This document shows positions 17,768-26,941 of a DNA stretch of 64,000 nucleotides, piece after piece; positions within the stretch are counted from its first letter, which is position 1, and each line of letters opens with the position of its first letter. The position numbers and the translations under genes are program-made. The notes below the pieces were generated by a model. The model was not told the DNA's origin. It made no database searches and saw only the letters and a list, made by a program, of their open reading frames with translations. Source of the DNA: Pseudomonadota bacterium (GTDB lineage: Bacteria; Pseudomonadota; Gammaproteobacteria; Xanthomonadales; Xanthomonadaceae); NCBI GenBank assembly GCA_018242425.1, contig JAFEBX010000010.1, positions 1-64,000 on the forward strand. Direction: 5' to 3'.

Positions 17768-19369
17768 TCACGGATCGATGGCGTGCGCGTGCTCGCGGGT
17801 GGCGAGGAAGGTCACGCCAGGTGCGCGTTCTTGGGCGAGCTGCAGGTTGACGCGGGTCGGCGCGAGATAGACCAGCTGCCCAGCGGCATCGAGTGCAAGG
17901 TTGCCGGCGTTCTTCTCGCGGAACTCTTCCAGCTTCTTGGGATCGTCGCAGCGGATCCAGCGCGCGGTCGCGACCTGCACGTTCTCGAAGGAGGCATCGA
18001 CGCCGTATTCGTCCTTGAGGCGATAGGCGACGACATCGAACTGCAGCATGCCGACCGCACCGAGGATCAGGTCGTTCGACATCAGCGGGCGGAAGAACTG
18101 GGTCGCGCCTTCTTCCGACAACTGCGCCAGGCCCTTTTGCAGCTGCTTGAGCTTGAGCGGATCGCGCAGGCGCGCGCGGCGGAACAGTTCCGGCGCGAAG
18201 TTGGGGATGCCGGTGAAGCTGATCGATTCGCCTTCGCTGAAGGTGTCGCCGATCGAGATGGTGCCATGGTTGTGCAGGCCGATCACGTCGCCCGGCCACG
18301 CGTCCTCGGCGATCTCGCGGTCGCTGGCCATGAAGGTGAGCGCGTTGGCGAGTTTCTGTTCCTTGCCGGTACGGACGTGGAACGCTTTCATCCCCGCGCT
18401 GAATCGACCGGAGCAGATGCGCATGAAGGCGACGCGGTCGCGGTGCTGCGGATCCATGTTGGCCTGGATCTTGAAAACGAAGCCGGTCAGCTTGTCTTCG
18501 TCCGGCTGGATGCCGCGGCCAGTGGTGGCGCGCGGCAGCGGCGAGGGCGCGTGATCGACGAAGAAGTCGAGCAGCGGCTGCACGCCGAAGTTGTTGACGG
18601 CCGAACCGAAGAACACCGGCGCCTGTTCGCCGCGCAGGTAGGCATCGCGGTCGAACGGATGCGACGCGCCTTCGACCAGTTCCAGTTCGTCGCGCAATGC
18701 GGAGAGCATGTCGGCGCCGATCGCTGCTTCCACACCGGGGTCGTCGATCGATGGGAAGATCGTGGAGTCCTGGCGGGTGAAATTCTTGCCGGCTTCGTAC
18801 AGATGCACTTCGCCGGTGATCAGGTGGACCACGCCCTTGAGGCGCTGGCCCATGCCGATCGGCCAGGTCACCGGCGCGCACTGGATCTTCAGCACGCTTT
18901 CGATTTCGTCGAGCAGCTCGATCGGGTCCTTGCCCTCGCGGTCGAGCTTGTTGATGAACGTCATGATCGGCGTGTCGCGCAGGCGACACACTTCCATCAA
19001 CTTGATCGTGCGTTCCTCGACGCCCTTGGCGACGTCGATCACCATCAATGCGCTGTCGACCGCGGTGAGCACGCGATAGGTGTCCTCGCCGAAGTCGGCG
19101 TGGCCAGGAGTGTCGAGCAGGTTGACGATGCGGCCTTCGTACGGGAACTGCATTACCGACGACGTCACCGAGATGCCGCGCTCCTTTTCCAGCGCCATCC
19201 AGTCGGACGTGGCGTGGCGCGCGGCCTTGCGGCCCTTGACCGAGCCGGCCATCTGGATCGCGCCCCCGAACAGCAACAGCTTTTCCGTCAGCGTGGTCTT
19301 GCCGGCGTCTGGGTGGGAAATGATGGCGAAGGTGCGCCGGCGGGCGGCTTCCTGGGCAACGGTGGACAT
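17768..19369 (-). CDS. prfC: Peptide chain release factor 3
   Basis: RF3 is a translational GTPase that removes RF1/RF2 from the ribosome after peptide release. At 533 residues it matches the family (E. coli 529). GTPase motifs are complete: [15 protein letters not shown] near residue 18, [14 protein letters not shown] near 90, and [10 protein letters not shown] near 145. The N-terminus [23 protein letters not shown] is typical and fixes the start. The frame remains open upstream, but no plausible start lies there. A REP-like repeat sits 90-160 nt upstream. Confidence 0.95.
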   Translation of the reverse strand: MSTVAQEAARRRTFAIISHPDAGKTTLTEKLLLFGGAIQMAGSVKGRKAARHATSDWMALEKERGISVTSSVMQFPYEGRIVNLLDTPGHADFGEDTYRVLTAVDSALMVIDVAKGVEERTIKLMEVCRLRDTPIMTFINKLDREGKDPIELLDEIESVLKIQCAPVTWPIGMGQRLKGVVHLITGEVHLYEAGKNFTRQDSTIFPSIDDPGVEAAIGADMLSALRDELELVEGASHPFDRDAYLRGEQAPVFFGSAVNNFGVQPLLDFFVDHAPSPLPRATTGRGIQPDEDKLTGFVFKIQANMDPQHRDRVAFMRICSGRFSAGMKAFHVRTGKEQKLANALTFMASDREIAEDAWPGDVIGLHNHGTISIGDTFSEGESISFTGIPNFAPELFRRARLRDPLKLKQLQKGLAQLSEEGATQFFRPLMSNDLILGAVGMLQFDVVAYRLKDEYGVDASFENVQVATARWIRCDDPKKLEEFREKNAGNLALDAAGQLVYLAPTRVNLQLAQERAPGVTFLATREHAHAIDP

Positions 19370-19458
19370 ACGGAAGGCGACGCGCGACGCGTCGAAGAGC
19401 CGAAAAGGAAAGTGCGAATTATACGGGGTGGCGCGAGGGGTGCATGGGATCGGGTGAA

Positions 19459-19525
19459 GCGACCATGCGAGGCATGGATGCCGAGTCGAGCCTCCATGGA
19501 CGGATTCACGGCGTGTCGCGGAATC
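19459..19525 (+). repeat. REP-like element, copy A (degenerate)
   Basis: An imperfect palindrome around GGCATGGATGCC is followed by GAGCCTCCATGGACGGATTC and ACGGCGTGTCG. The head and tail match copy B (39672-39729) closely and copy C (39505-39555, inverted) more loosely. The element lies between the divergent parts of prfC and the M23 gene, both transcribed leftward, in a gene-free stretch of 183 nt. Confidence 0.65.
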
Positions 19526-19552
19526 CCGACCCATGTGGCCCTTGCGCCACCG

Positions 19553-20386
19553 TCAATTCGGCAGTTTCAACACGCCCTGCGGCGCCAGGATCCGCACCGG
19601 GATCGACTGCAGGCGACGGTCGCCATTGACCTGCACCGCGAAATGGAGGTGCGGACCGGTGCTCCAACCGCTGTTGCCGACGCTGCCGATGCGCTGGCCG
19701 CTGGCGACATGATCGCCGCGATGGACCGGGATGCTGCCGCGCTGCAGATGCGCATACAAGGCCATGCTGCCGTCGGCGTGGAGGATGCGGACGAAGTTGG
19801 CGCGCGCGCGGCGATTGCCATTGGCGCCGAGGTTGTCCGGCTCGTCGTTGTCGAGATCCATCACGATGCCGTCGCGGGCGGCGCTGACCATCGTCCCCAT
19901 CGGCTGGGCGAAGTCGATGGCGTGGCGGTTTTCGTCGTCGTTGTGGCTGTGCGCACCGCCGTCGGCCTGGTCGATGCGCATCCCCTTCGCGGGGACGGGC
20001 AGGATGTAGTCGAACGGTTGCGGGTGCAGTGCGGGATCGCCGGGAATCGCCTGCAATTGCACGTTGATCGCCTGGTCGATCGGCAACTGCACCAAGCGGC
20101 TGCGGCTGCCGGGCCGGATCACGGCGGCGGTGTCTTCCTGCAGGCCGTTGCGATCGAGGCTGACGATGGCCTGGACCGGGCCGGCCAACGGATTGTCGAC
20201 CAGGACGTCGATGTGGTCGCCGCTCCTTTCCAGGACCAGGTCGACCTTGCCGGAGTTGCTGCGGCCTTCCACCGGCGCGATCGCGGTCGAGCCAGATCGC
20301 GGCGGCCATTGCATCCAGTCCTGGGCGGTGGCGGTCGAAGCCGCGATCAGCAGCAGGGCGATGGCCGCCCGTTCAATCGACCGCAT
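19553..20386 (-). CDS. M23-family (LytM-like) peptidase, exported
   Basis: A 277-residue exported protein with a signal peptide ending TATAQ near residue 23. The C-terminal half is an M23 metallopeptidase domain, with AIDFAQPMGTMVSAARDG, ILHADGSMALYAHLQRG, GSVGNSGWSTGPHLHFAVQ and the HLH zinc motif. The usual first zinc ligand four residues before the Asp is Arg here (RHAID), so the ligand is probably a His in the upstream AHSHND segment, as in a known subgroup. The expected role is cleavage of peptidoglycan cross-links or activation of amidases. AAGGA 8 nt upstream supports the ATG at 20386. Confidence 0.85.
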   Translation of the reverse strand: MRSIERAAIALLLIAASTATAQDWMQWPPRSGSTAIAPVEGRSNSGKVDLVLERSGDHIDVLVDNPLAGPVQAIVSLDRNGLQEDTAAVIRPGSRSRLVQLPIDQAINVQLQAIPGDPALHPQPFDYILPVPAKGMRIDQADGGAHSHNDDENRHAIDFAQPMGTMVSAARDGIVMDLDNDEPDNLGANGNRRARANFVRILHADGSMALYAHLQRGSIPVHRGDHVASGQRIGSVGNSGWSTGPHLHFAVQVNGDRRLQSIPVRILAPQGVLKLPN

Positions 20387-20493
20387 GCGGGCGTCCTTTC
20401 TTGTCCATTCACCGATCTTGGCGGCAAGGAGAGGGGGCGGCAAGCCTGGCAGGCGCGTTTTGCGCTATTCATCTCTTCATCCGAATGAAAAGA

Positions 20494-20522
20494 TTGACAC
20501 TTGCGGCGGCAGCGGGCAGACT
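20494..20522 (+). promoter_or_regulatory. Promoter of the methionine operon
   Basis: TTGACA (20494-20499), a 17-nt spacer, then CAGACT (20517-20522). The -35 is perfect and the -10 weak. The predicted start point, about 20529, is exactly where the first helix of the SAM riboswitch begins, which supports the assignment. Confidence 0.6.
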
Positions 20523-20529
20523 GGCCTTT

Positions 20530-20648
20530 CCATCCAGACCGGCTGAGGGACAGGCCCTTCGACGCCGGGGCAACCGAGGGACGATCCTCATCGAGGACGA
20601 TCCGGACGGTGCCAACTCCTGCGGGGGCTTTTGCCCACCGGAAGATGG
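20530..20648 (+). promoter_or_regulatory. SAM-I (S-box) riboswitch
   Basis: The conserved core is present in order: CTGAGGGACAGGCCC (start of P2 with its kink-turn), GCCGGGGCAACC, a variable P3 hairpin (GATCCTCATCGAGGACGATC), GGTGCCAACTCCTGC, a P4 hairpin, and closing GGAAGATGG. P1 pairs CCATC (20530-20534) with GATGG (20644-20648). The RNA binds S-adenosylmethionine and should lower expression of metX-metB-hom when SAM is abundant. Downstream is a hairpin GCATCGTC/GACGATGC without a T run, so control may be at translation. TCCTGC in the core is complementary to the GCAGGA ribosome-binding site at 20715-20720; that pairing is my inference. Confidence 0.9.
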
Positions 20649-20725
20649 TCGCGTGCATCGTCAGCTTCGACGATGCCGGCCTCGTCGGACCCGCAGGGCT
20701 GGAATCACCGCCTGCAGGAAGTCCG

Positions 20726-21706
20726 ATGCCCCAAGTTGCCGCCCGATCCGAAACCGCCGTCGCGCCCGATGCCGTGCGCGGCGAAGTTGCGTGTCGGCTG
20801 GCGCTGCGCCACGCCGGTACGCGTGATGTCCGCATCGCCTGGGAATTGAATGGTCCCGTCGGTGCGCCGTTGCTGATCGTCGCGGGCGGCATCAGCGCCA
20901 ACCGCCATGTGCTCGCCAGCGCCACGTTCCCGGAAGCGGGATGGTGGGAAGACCAGCGCGGACTCGGGATCGATCCGTCGCGCTTCCGTTTGCTGTCGAT
21001 CAACTGGATCGGTGCCGATGGCGACATCGACGCCCCGATCGACAGTGCCGACCAGGCCGATGCGGTTGCCGCGGTGCTCGATGCGCTGCAGCTGCCGCAG
21101 GCAGTGGCGTGGATCGGTTCGTCCTACGGCGCGATGAGCGGATTGCAGTTCGCGACCCGCCATCCCGGTCGCTTGCGCGCGTTGGTGGCGATCAGTGGCG
21201 CCCATCGCGCGCATCCGTTCGCCAGCGCGTGGCGTGCATTGCAGCGACGCATCGCCGCGCTCGGAATCGACTCGGGTGACGAGAACGCCGGTCTTTCGCT
21301 GGCGCGGCAATTGGCGATCCTCAGCTATCGCACGCCGGAAGAATTCGCCGCGCGCTTCGCCGATGCGCCGACGGTAAACGACGACGTGGTGCGTGTCGCC
21401 GCCGAGGATTACCTCGACGCCTGCGGTGCACGCTTCATCGGGCGGATGCCGCCGGTCGCGTATCGCCGGTTGTCGGAATCGATCGACCTGCATTGCGTCG
21501 ATCCATCGCGGGTGCAGGCACCCACCACCGTGGTCGCGATCGCCGAAGACCGCCTGGTGCCGCTGCCCGACATGCTCGACCTGTCATCGAAACTACCGCA
21601 TTCCGAATTGCACGTATTGCGTTCGCACTATGGGCACGACGCCTTCCTGAAGGAAACCACCGCCATCGCGCGCGTCCTGCGCGCCGCCATCGAGGCCACG
21701 CCATGA
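20726..21706 (+). CDS. metX: Homoserine O-acyltransferase-like alpha/beta-hydrolase (MetX-like)
   Basis: A 326-residue alpha/beta-hydrolase, first gene behind the SAM riboswitch. By context it activates homoserine (O-acetyl or O-succinyl) for the MetB step. The nucleophile elbow is GSSYGAM with Ser133; the acid and base appear to be AEDRLVP and SHYGHDAF near the C-terminus. It is shorter than classical MetX (about 370-380) and lacks the usual GGSMGGMQ, so acyl-donor preference cannot be read by motif; some MetX-fold enzymes in this lineage use succinyl-CoA. AGGAAG five nt upstream fixes the ATG at 20726. The stop overlaps the metB start (ATGA). Confidence 0.8.
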   Translation: MPQVAARSETAVAPDAVRGEVACRLALRHAGTRDVRIAWELNGPVGAPLLIVAGGISANRHVLASATFPEAGWWEDQRGLGIDPSRFRLLSINWIGADGDIDAPIDSADQADAVAAVLDALQLPQAVAWIGSSYGAMSGLQFATRHPGRLRALVAISGAHRAHPFASAWRALQRRIAALGIDSGDENAGLSLARQLAILSYRTPEEFAARFADAPTVNDDVVRVAAEDYLDACGARFIGRMPPVAYRRLSESIDLHCVDPSRVQAPTTVVAIAEDRLVPLPDMLDLSSKLPHSELHVLRSHYGHDAFLKETTAIARVLRAAIEATP

Positions 21707-22896
21707 GCTCCAAGACGATTTCCCCTGCAACCCGCGCGGTGCGCGCCGGCATCGACAGCGATACCGCCTTCGGCGCGGTGTCGCCGCCGATCGTGCTCTC
21801 GACCAATTTTTCGTTCGAAGGACTGCACGGCAAGCGCAAGTACGACTACACGCGCAGCGGCAATCCGACCCGCGACCAGTTGGGCGATGCGCTGGCGGCG
21901 CTGGAAGGCGGTGCCGGCGGCGTGATCACCGCGACCGGCATGGGCGCGATCACGCTGGTGCTGCACGCGTTGCTGCAGCCGGGCGATCGCCTCGTGGTTC
22001 CGCACGATTGCTACGGCGGCAGCTGGCGCCTGTTCAATGCGTTGGCGAAGAAGGGCGCGTTCGAACTGGTGACCTGCGACCTCACCGATCCGGCGGCGTT
22101 GGCCAGGGCGCTGGATCCGGCGCCGGCGCTGGTGTGGATCGAAACACCGTCGAATCCGTTGCTGCGCATCACCGATGTCCGCTTCGTCGCCGAAGCGGCG
22201 AAGCGCGCCGGTGCGCGCGTGGTCGCCGACAATACGTTCCTGTCGCCGCTGCTCCAGCGCCCGATCGAACTCGGCGCCGACGTGGTGGTGCATTCGACCA
22301 CCAAGTACATCAACGGCCACAGCGACGTGGTCGGTGGCGCGGTGATCGGCGCGACCGCCGAGCTGCATGAGCAGCTGTCGTGGTGGGGCAACGCGCTTGG
22401 CATCACCGGTGCGCCGTTCGACAGCTTCCTGACGCTGCGCGGCCTGCGCACGCTCGATGCGCGCCTGCGCCTGCACCAGGAGAACACGCAGCAGCTGGTC
22501 GATTTGCTGCAGTCGCATCCGGCAGTGGCCAAGGTCTATTACCCGGGACTGGCATCGCATCCTGGCCATGCATTGGCGGCGCGCCAGCAGCATGGCTTCG
22601 GCGCGATGCTCAGCTTCGAGCTGGTGGGCGGCGAAGCCGCGGTCGCGCAACTGGTCGATGGACTCGAATGCTTCAGCCTGGCGGAATCGCTGGGTGGCGT
22701 GGAAAGCCTGATCGCCCATCCGGCGACGATGACGCATGCTGCGATGACGCCGGAAGCGCGTGCGCTGGCCGGGATCGACGATGGGCTGGTGCGCGTCTCG
22801 GTCGGCATTGAAGCGCCCGAGGACTTGGTCGCCGATCTCAAGGCCGGGCTCGATCGCGTGCTGGCCGCGTGTCCGCCGAAACGCGTCGGCGCATGA
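21703..22896 (+). CDS. metB: Cystathionine gamma-synthase
   Basis: A 397-residue PLP enzyme that joins acylated homoserine and cysteine to cystathionine in methionine synthesis. The PLP lysine is K201 in STTKYINGHSDVVGG. Other family signs are YDYTRSGNPTRDQL, ETPSNPLLRI, ADNTFLSPLLQRP and SLGGVESLIAHPATMTH. The NGHSDVVGG and SxxESL patterns are shared with gamma-synthases and gamma-lyases, but the operon with a homoserine acyltransferase favours MetB. The start codon overlaps the metX stop and the stop overlaps the hom start (ATGA in both cases), so the three genes are translationally coupled. Confidence 0.92.
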   Translation: MSSKTISPATRAVRAGIDSDTAFGAVSPPIVLSTNFSFEGLHGKRKYDYTRSGNPTRDQLGDALAALEGGAGGVITATGMGAITLVLHALLQPGDRLVVPHDCYGGSWRLFNALAKKGAFELVTCDLTDPAALARALDPAPALVWIETPSNPLLRITDVRFVAEAAKRAGARVVADNTFLSPLLQRPIELGADVVVHSTTKYINGHSDVVGGAVIGATAELHEQLSWWGNALGITGAPFDSFLTLRGLRTLDARLRLHQENTQQLVDLLQSHPAVAKVYYPGLASHPGHALAARQQHGFGAMLSFELVGGEAAVAQLVDGLECFSLAESLGGVESLIAHPATMTHAAMTPEARALAGIDDGLVRVSVGIEAPEDLVADLKAGLDRVLAACPPKRVGA

Positions 22897-23960
22897 GTGC
22901 CGTGCGCGCGATCGCCGTGGAGCCAGCGTCTTCGCTGCGGATGACGCTGCTCGGTACCGGGACTGTCGGCAGTGCGTTCGTCGAACGGCTCGCTGCCTTG
23001 CGCGGAAGTGCGTTGCCGGTGCCGCCGTTGGTCGCGATCGCCAATTCGCGCGGCTTCATCGATGTTGATGCAGCGTCACAACGCGGCGCGCTTGCCGGAT
23101 TGCGCGATGCCACCGGTCCGCGCGATGCGGCATGGATGGCGGATGACCATTTCGGGCGCGGCGATATCGTGGTCGATGCCACTGCCAGTGCCGTCGTCGC
23201 GGAACGACATGCCGAATGGCTGCGTCGTGGCGCGCATGTGGTGACGGCATGCAAGATCGGGCAGGGCAGCGATCTCGCGCGCTGGTCCGTCATCCAGGAC
23301 GCGCGCCGCAGTGGCGGATCGCACTACGGTGACAGTGCGACGGTCGGTGCGGGGCTGCCGCTGTTGCGTTCCATTCGCATGCTCGCCCATGGTGGCGATC
23401 GCATCCACGCGATTGCCGGCGTCCTCTCGGGCTCGCTGGCGTGGCTGTTCAATCACTATGACGGCATGCGCCCGTTTTCCGGATTCGTGCGCGATGCCCG
23501 CGATGCCGGTTACACCGAACCCGACCCGCGCGACGATCTTTCCGGCGAGGACGTGCGCCGCAAGATCCTGATCCTCGCGCGCGCCGCCGGCGTCGAACTC
23601 GAAAGCACCGACGTCGACGTGCAATCACTGGTGCCGGACGCTCTGGCCTCGTTGCCGGTTTCCGAAGTCGATGCCGCGTTGCCGGTGATGGACGAACCCC
23701 TGCGCCAGCGCTTCGCCGAAGCGCATCGCAATGGCGAAGTGCTCAAGTTCATCGCCCGCCTCGAGAATGGCCGCGCACGCGTCGGGCTGGAATCGTTGCC
23801 GTTCGACCATCCGCTTGCCGGCGGCGCCGGCACCGACAACCGCGTCGCGATCTGGAGCGATCGCTACAACGTGCAACCGCTGGTGATCCAGGGGCCGGGC
23901 GCGGGCGCGGAAGTCACCGCTGCCGCGTTGCTCGACGACGTGTTGCAGATCAGGACCTGA
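22893..23960 (+). CDS. hom: Stand-alone homoserine dehydrogenase
   Basis: A 355-residue NAD(P)-dependent enzyme reducing aspartate semialdehyde to homoserine. The nucleotide-binding GTGTVGSAFVERL is near the N-terminus, followed by VVDATAS, VVTACK and the substrate signature AGVLSGSLAWLFN, then DARDAGYTEPDPRDDLSGEDVRRK. The layout resembles the homoserine dehydrogenase half of bifunctional ThrA/MetL without the aspartokinase, and no C-terminal ACT domain follows. Lacking ACT, it is likely not inhibited by threonine; control would come from the SAM riboswitch. This fits a homoserine source dedicated to methionine. Confidence 0.92.
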   Translation: MSAVRAIAVEPASSLRMTLLGTGTVGSAFVERLAALRGSALPVPPLVAIANSRGFIDVDAASQRGALAGLRDATGPRDAAWMADDHFGRGDIVVDATASAVVAERHAEWLRRGAHVVTACKIGQGSDLARWSVIQDARRSGGSHYGDSATVGAGLPLLRSIRMLAHGGDRIHAIAGVLSGSLAWLFNHYDGMRPFSGFVRDARDAGYTEPDPRDDLSGEDVRRKILILARAAGVELESTDVDVQSLVPDALASLPVSEVDAALPVMDEPLRQRFAEAHRNGEVLKFIARLENGRARVGLESLPFDHPLAGGAGTDNRVAIWSDRYNVQPLVIQGPGAGAEVTAAALLDDVLQIRT

Positions 23961-24085
23961 ATCTTCCGATCCGATTCATTCGTTCACGACGATTCCGCAC
24001 CGCAAAAAAAAGGTGTGCTCATCGGGCGTATGCTCATCCCGCCGGCATCCGGTCGGCGGATCGATGACATCGCAGCGGAGGAGGC

Positions 24086-24667
24086 ATGAACGATCGAACC
24101 ATGGGCTCGTCGTTGTTCCAGGACGCGCTGGATTTCGCCAGGGCCAACTGGTGGCTGTTCCTGCTGGGTGGCGTGCTCTACATCATCTTCGGCGTGCTGG
24201 CGCTCAGTCGTCCGGTCGAAGCGCTGCTCGGGCTCTCGGTATTGTTCGCCTGTTTCATCCTGGTGGATGGCGCCATCAGCATGATTCGCGCGGTGATGGC
24301 GAAAGGTGCGGATGGCCGCTGGTGGGTGTTCTTTGGCGGCCTGGTCAGTGCGGTGATCGCGTTGTATGCACTCACCGGGCCGGTGAACGCGATATTGCTG
24401 TTCGTCTACGTCATCGCCCTCCAGGCCATCCTCTTCGGCATCGCGGTGTTCATGTTCGGCACGGCGATTCGCAAGATCGTCAGGGGCGAATGGCTGCTGT
24501 ATCTCACCGGCATCCTGTCGATCCTGTTCGGTCTCGCGCTGATCTGGGCACCGGGCGCGGGCGGCATGAGCGTGTCGATGATGATCGGCGCGTGGGCGCT
24601 GGTCGTCGGCATCCTGCGCGTGCTGTTCGCGTTCCGGGTGCGCAGCCTGATGCGCAAGGCGATGTGA
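24086..24667 (+). CDS. HdeD-family (DUF308) membrane protein
   Basis: The 193-residue inner-membrane protein has six predicted helices in three similar hairpins, a repeat typical of HdeD/DUF308. Examples are WWLFLLGGVLYIIFGVLAL, GRWWVFFGGLVSAVIALYAL and GEWLLYLTGILSILFGLALI. The E. coli namesake is linked to acid resistance at high cell density; the biochemical role is not known. GGAGGAGG immediately upstream gives a strong start. It converges on sdaA with a palindromic hairpin between them. Confidence 0.87.
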   Translation: MNDRTMGSSLFQDALDFARANWWLFLLGGVLYIIFGVLALSRPVEALLGLSVLFACFILVDGAISMIRAVMAKGADGRWWVFFGGLVSAVIALYALTGPVNAILLFVYVIALQAILFGIAVFMFGTAIRKIVRGEWLLYLTGILSILFGLALIWAPGAGGMSVSMMIGAWALVVGILRVLFAFRVRSLMRKAM

Positions 24668-24676
24668 TGGATGGCG

Positions 24677-24699
24677 CGCGCTGGCTCGCCGCCAGCGCG
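24677..24699. other. Hairpin between convergent HdeD and sdaA genes
   Basis: CGCGCTGGC and GCCAGCGCG form a perfect 9-bp stem around TCGCC. It fills most of the 41-nt gap between the two convergent stops. No T run follows on either strand, so it may act as an RNA 3'-end stabiliser or a weak bidirectional terminator. Confidence 0.5.
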
Positions 24700-24708
24700 T
24701 GCTTCGCA

Positions 24709-26091
24709 TCAGCACTCGATGACGTTCACCGCCAGTCCGCCGCGGCTGGTTTCCTTGTACTTGTCCTGCATGTCGCGACCGGTGTCGCGCATGGTCTTGA
24801 TCACCTTGTCGAGGCTGACCTTGTGCTTGCCGTCGCCGCGCATCGCCATGCGCGAGGCGTTGATCGCCTTGACCGCGCCCATCGCGTTGCGCTCGATGCA
24901 GGGGATCTGCACCAGGCCGCCGATCGGATCGCAGGTGAGGCCGAGGTTGTGTTCCATGCCGATCTCGGCGGCGTTCTCGATCTGCGACGACGTGCCGCCG
25001 AGTGCCGCGGTCAGGCCGGCGGCGGCCATCGAGCAGGCGACGCCGACTTCTCCCTGGCAACCGACTTCGGCGCCGGAAATGCTGGCGTTTTCCTTGTAGA
25101 GGATGCCGACCGCAGATGCGGTGAGGAGGAAATCGAACACGCCCTGTTCGTTCGCGCCCGGGCAGAAACGCGTGTAGTAATGGAGCACGGCCGGGATGAT
25201 GCCGGCGGCGCCATTGGTCGGAGCGGTGACGACGCGACCACCGGCGGCGTTCTCCTCGTTTACTGCCAGCGCGTATAGGTTGACCCAATCGAGCACGGTC
25301 AGCGGATCGCACATCGCCGCTTCCGGGCGCGACGACAGCTCCGCGTACAACGCAGGCGCGCGACGCGTGACGTGCAGGCCGCCGGGCAGGGTGCCGGTTT
25401 CGCGGATGCCGCGCGCCACGCACGACTGCATCGCCGCCCACAGTTCGCGCAATCCGGCGACGATGTCCTCGTCGCTGCGCCAGGCGCGTTCGTTCTCCAT
25501 CATCAATCGCGCGATCGACAACCCCGTGTCCTTGCTGCGCGCCAGCAACTGGTCGCCATTGGCGAACGGATGCGCGACTTCGGTGGTGTCGGCGACGATG
25601 CGGTCTTCCGCCGCTTCGTCCTGGTTGACGACGAAGCCGCCGCCGACCGAGTAGTAATCGCGCGTCGCCAGTTCGTTGCCGTCGGCGTCGTAGGCGGCAA
25701 AGCGCATGCCATTGGTGTGGAACGGCAGTTTCTGGCGCTTGTTCATGATGAGATCGGTCTTCTCGTTGAAGTCGATCTCGTGTTCGCCATGCAGGCGGAT
25801 GCGCTTGCTGGAGCGAATCCGCTCCAGCGCGTCGGGAATGATGTCGGGGTCGATCTGGTTCGGCCAGTGGCCTTCCAGGCCCATCAGCACCGCCTTGTCG
25901 GTGCCGTGGCCGCGACCGGTCAATGCCAGCGAACCGAACACTTCGGCGCGAACACGCGCGACCTGCTGCAATCGTCCGCTCTCGGCGAGATGGTGCTCGA
26001 TGAAGCGCGCCGCCGCGCGCATCGGTCCGACGGTGTGGGACGAGCTCGGGCCAATGCCGATCTTGTAGATGTCGAAGGTGCTGACGGCCAT
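24709..26091 (-). CDS. sdaA: L-serine dehydratase, single-chain iron-sulfur type
   Basis: This enzyme deaminates L-serine to pyruvate and ammonia using a [4Fe-4S] cluster. The 460-residue length fits the fused beta-alpha form (E. coli SdaA 454). The N-terminal [21 protein letters not shown] is diagnostic. Cluster and catalytic cysteines are visible in [19 protein letters not shown] and [18 protein letters not shown]. The protein ends VNVIEC, with the C-terminal Cys typical of the family. The ATG at 26091 begins the conserved [12 protein letters not shown]; the frame upstream has no support. Pyruvate made here could feed the gluconeogenic route that includes pckG. Confidence 0.95.
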   Translation of the reverse strand: MAVSTFDIYKIGIGPSSSHTVGPMRAAARFIEHHLAESGRLQQVARVRAEVFGSLALTGRGHGTDKAVLMGLEGHWPNQIDPDIIPDALERIRSSKRIRLHGEHEIDFNEKTDLIMNKRQKLPFHTNGMRFAAYDADGNELATRDYYSVGGGFVVNQDEAAEDRIVADTTEVAHPFANGDQLLARSKDTGLSIARLMMENERAWRSDEDIVAGLRELWAAMQSCVARGIRETGTLPGGLHVTRRAPALYAELSSRPEAAMCDPLTVLDWVNLYALAVNEENAAGGRVVTAPTNGAAGIIPAVLHYYTRFCPGANEQGVFDFLLTASAVGILYKENASISGAEVGCQGEVGVACSMAAAGLTAALGGTSSQIENAAEIGMEHNLGLTCDPIGGLVQIPCIERNAMGAVKAINASRMAMRGDGKHKVSLDKVIKTMRDTGRDMQDKYKETSRGGLAVNVIEC

Positions 26092-26107
26092 TGCGGGACT
26101 CTTCCGG

Positions 26108-26641
26108 TCAGGAGCCGCGCCACATGCGCGTGAGCGTGGCGTTGCGGCGGAATACGTGATGGTGGACGGCGGTGAGTGCGTGCAACACGGCGACGACGAC
26201 CAGCGCCCAGAACAATTGCTCGTGACGGCCTTCCATGATTTCGTGCGCGGCATCGTCAGTCGCGACCAGGTGCGGCAACTCGAACAGGCCGAACCAGCGC
26301 ACGGCGTGGTCGCCGTAGTCCGACATCAGCCAGCCGCTGATCGGGACTGCGAACAACAGGACATAGAGGATGAAATGGCCGAACGCGGCGATGCGTCGCT
26401 GTGCCACGGAAACACCCTCGAGCGGGGCCGGCCGGCCGGCATACAGCCGCCACGCAAGGCGGGCGACCGCCAACGCAAGGATGGTGATGCCGAGCGAGAT
26501 GTGCAGGCTGATGGTTCCGCGCGGGAGATCATCGTGGAACAGTCCAAGCGCGCCCTGGACGATCAGCAGCGCGACGATCAGCCAATGGAAGGATCGACTG
26601 ATGCCGCCCCAGGTCTCGCTGTTCTTGATGGTCATGCGCAT
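26108..26641 (-). CDS. Cytochrome b561-family membrane protein
   Basis: A 177-residue inner-membrane diheme cytochrome b of the CybB type with four transmembrane helices. Conserved heme-ligand histidines appear in [28 protein letters not shown] and [13 protein letters not shown]. The family transfers electrons between quinones and periplasmic acceptors, and CybB oxidises superoxide in E. coli. Possible ATGs at 26641 and 26635 are in frame; neither has a clear ribosome-binding site. A close relative lies at 27487-28065. The gene diverges from the glutaredoxin-like gene. Confidence 0.87.
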   Translation of the reverse strand: MRMTIKNSETWGGISRSFHWLIVALLIVQGALGLFHDDLPRGTISLHISLGITILALAVARLAWRLYAGRPAPLEGVSVAQRRIAAFGHFILYVLLFAVPISGWLMSDYGDHAVRWFGLFELPHLVATDDAAHEIMEGRHEQLFWALVVVAVLHALTAVHHHVFRRNATLTRMWRGS

Positions 26642-26683
26642 GTCCGGCAGGAAGTATCCGCAGATTCTAGGCCGGAAGCGACT

Positions 26684-26935
26684 ATGCTGCGCCGGATGCG
26701 TCTCATTCTCTTCCAGCGCGACAACTGCCATCTTTGCGACCTGGCGCTCGACGTGCTGGCCCGGGCGCATTGCCCGGAGTTCGACAGCGTGTTCATCGAC
26801 GACGATGACGTCCTGGAGTCGCGTTACGGCGTGCGCGTGCCGGTCCTGCATGAGGCCGGCAGCGGCCGGGAGCTGGACTGGCCGTTCGATGCGGCCAGGG
26901 TGCGCGATTTCCTCGGTGCGCAGGCGTCGGGCTGA
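26684..26935 (+). CDS. Glutaredoxin-like thioredoxin-fold protein
   Basis: A small 83-residue cytosolic protein with an N-terminal beta-strand LILFQRDNCHLC holding a CxxC active site (CHLC), then VFIDDDDVLESRYGVRVPVLH with the cis-proline VPVL motif. This is the minimal glutaredoxin/DUF836 layout. GGAAG five nt upstream favours the ATG at 26684; a second in-frame ATG at 26696 gives the protein four residues shorter. It stands alone on the plus strand between minus-strand cytochrome b561 and YceI genes. Confidence 0.82.
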   Translation: MLRRMRLILFQRDNCHLCDLALDVLARAHCPEFDSVFIDDDDVLESRYGVRVPVLHEAGSGRELDWPFDAARVRDFLGAQASG

Positions 26936-26941
26936 CGCGCG

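Noticed and set aside
20501..20725. Open frame running through the SAM riboswitch into metX
   Set aside because: The region is a structured RNA with conserved core; the ribosome-binding site AGGAAG marks the true start at 20726.
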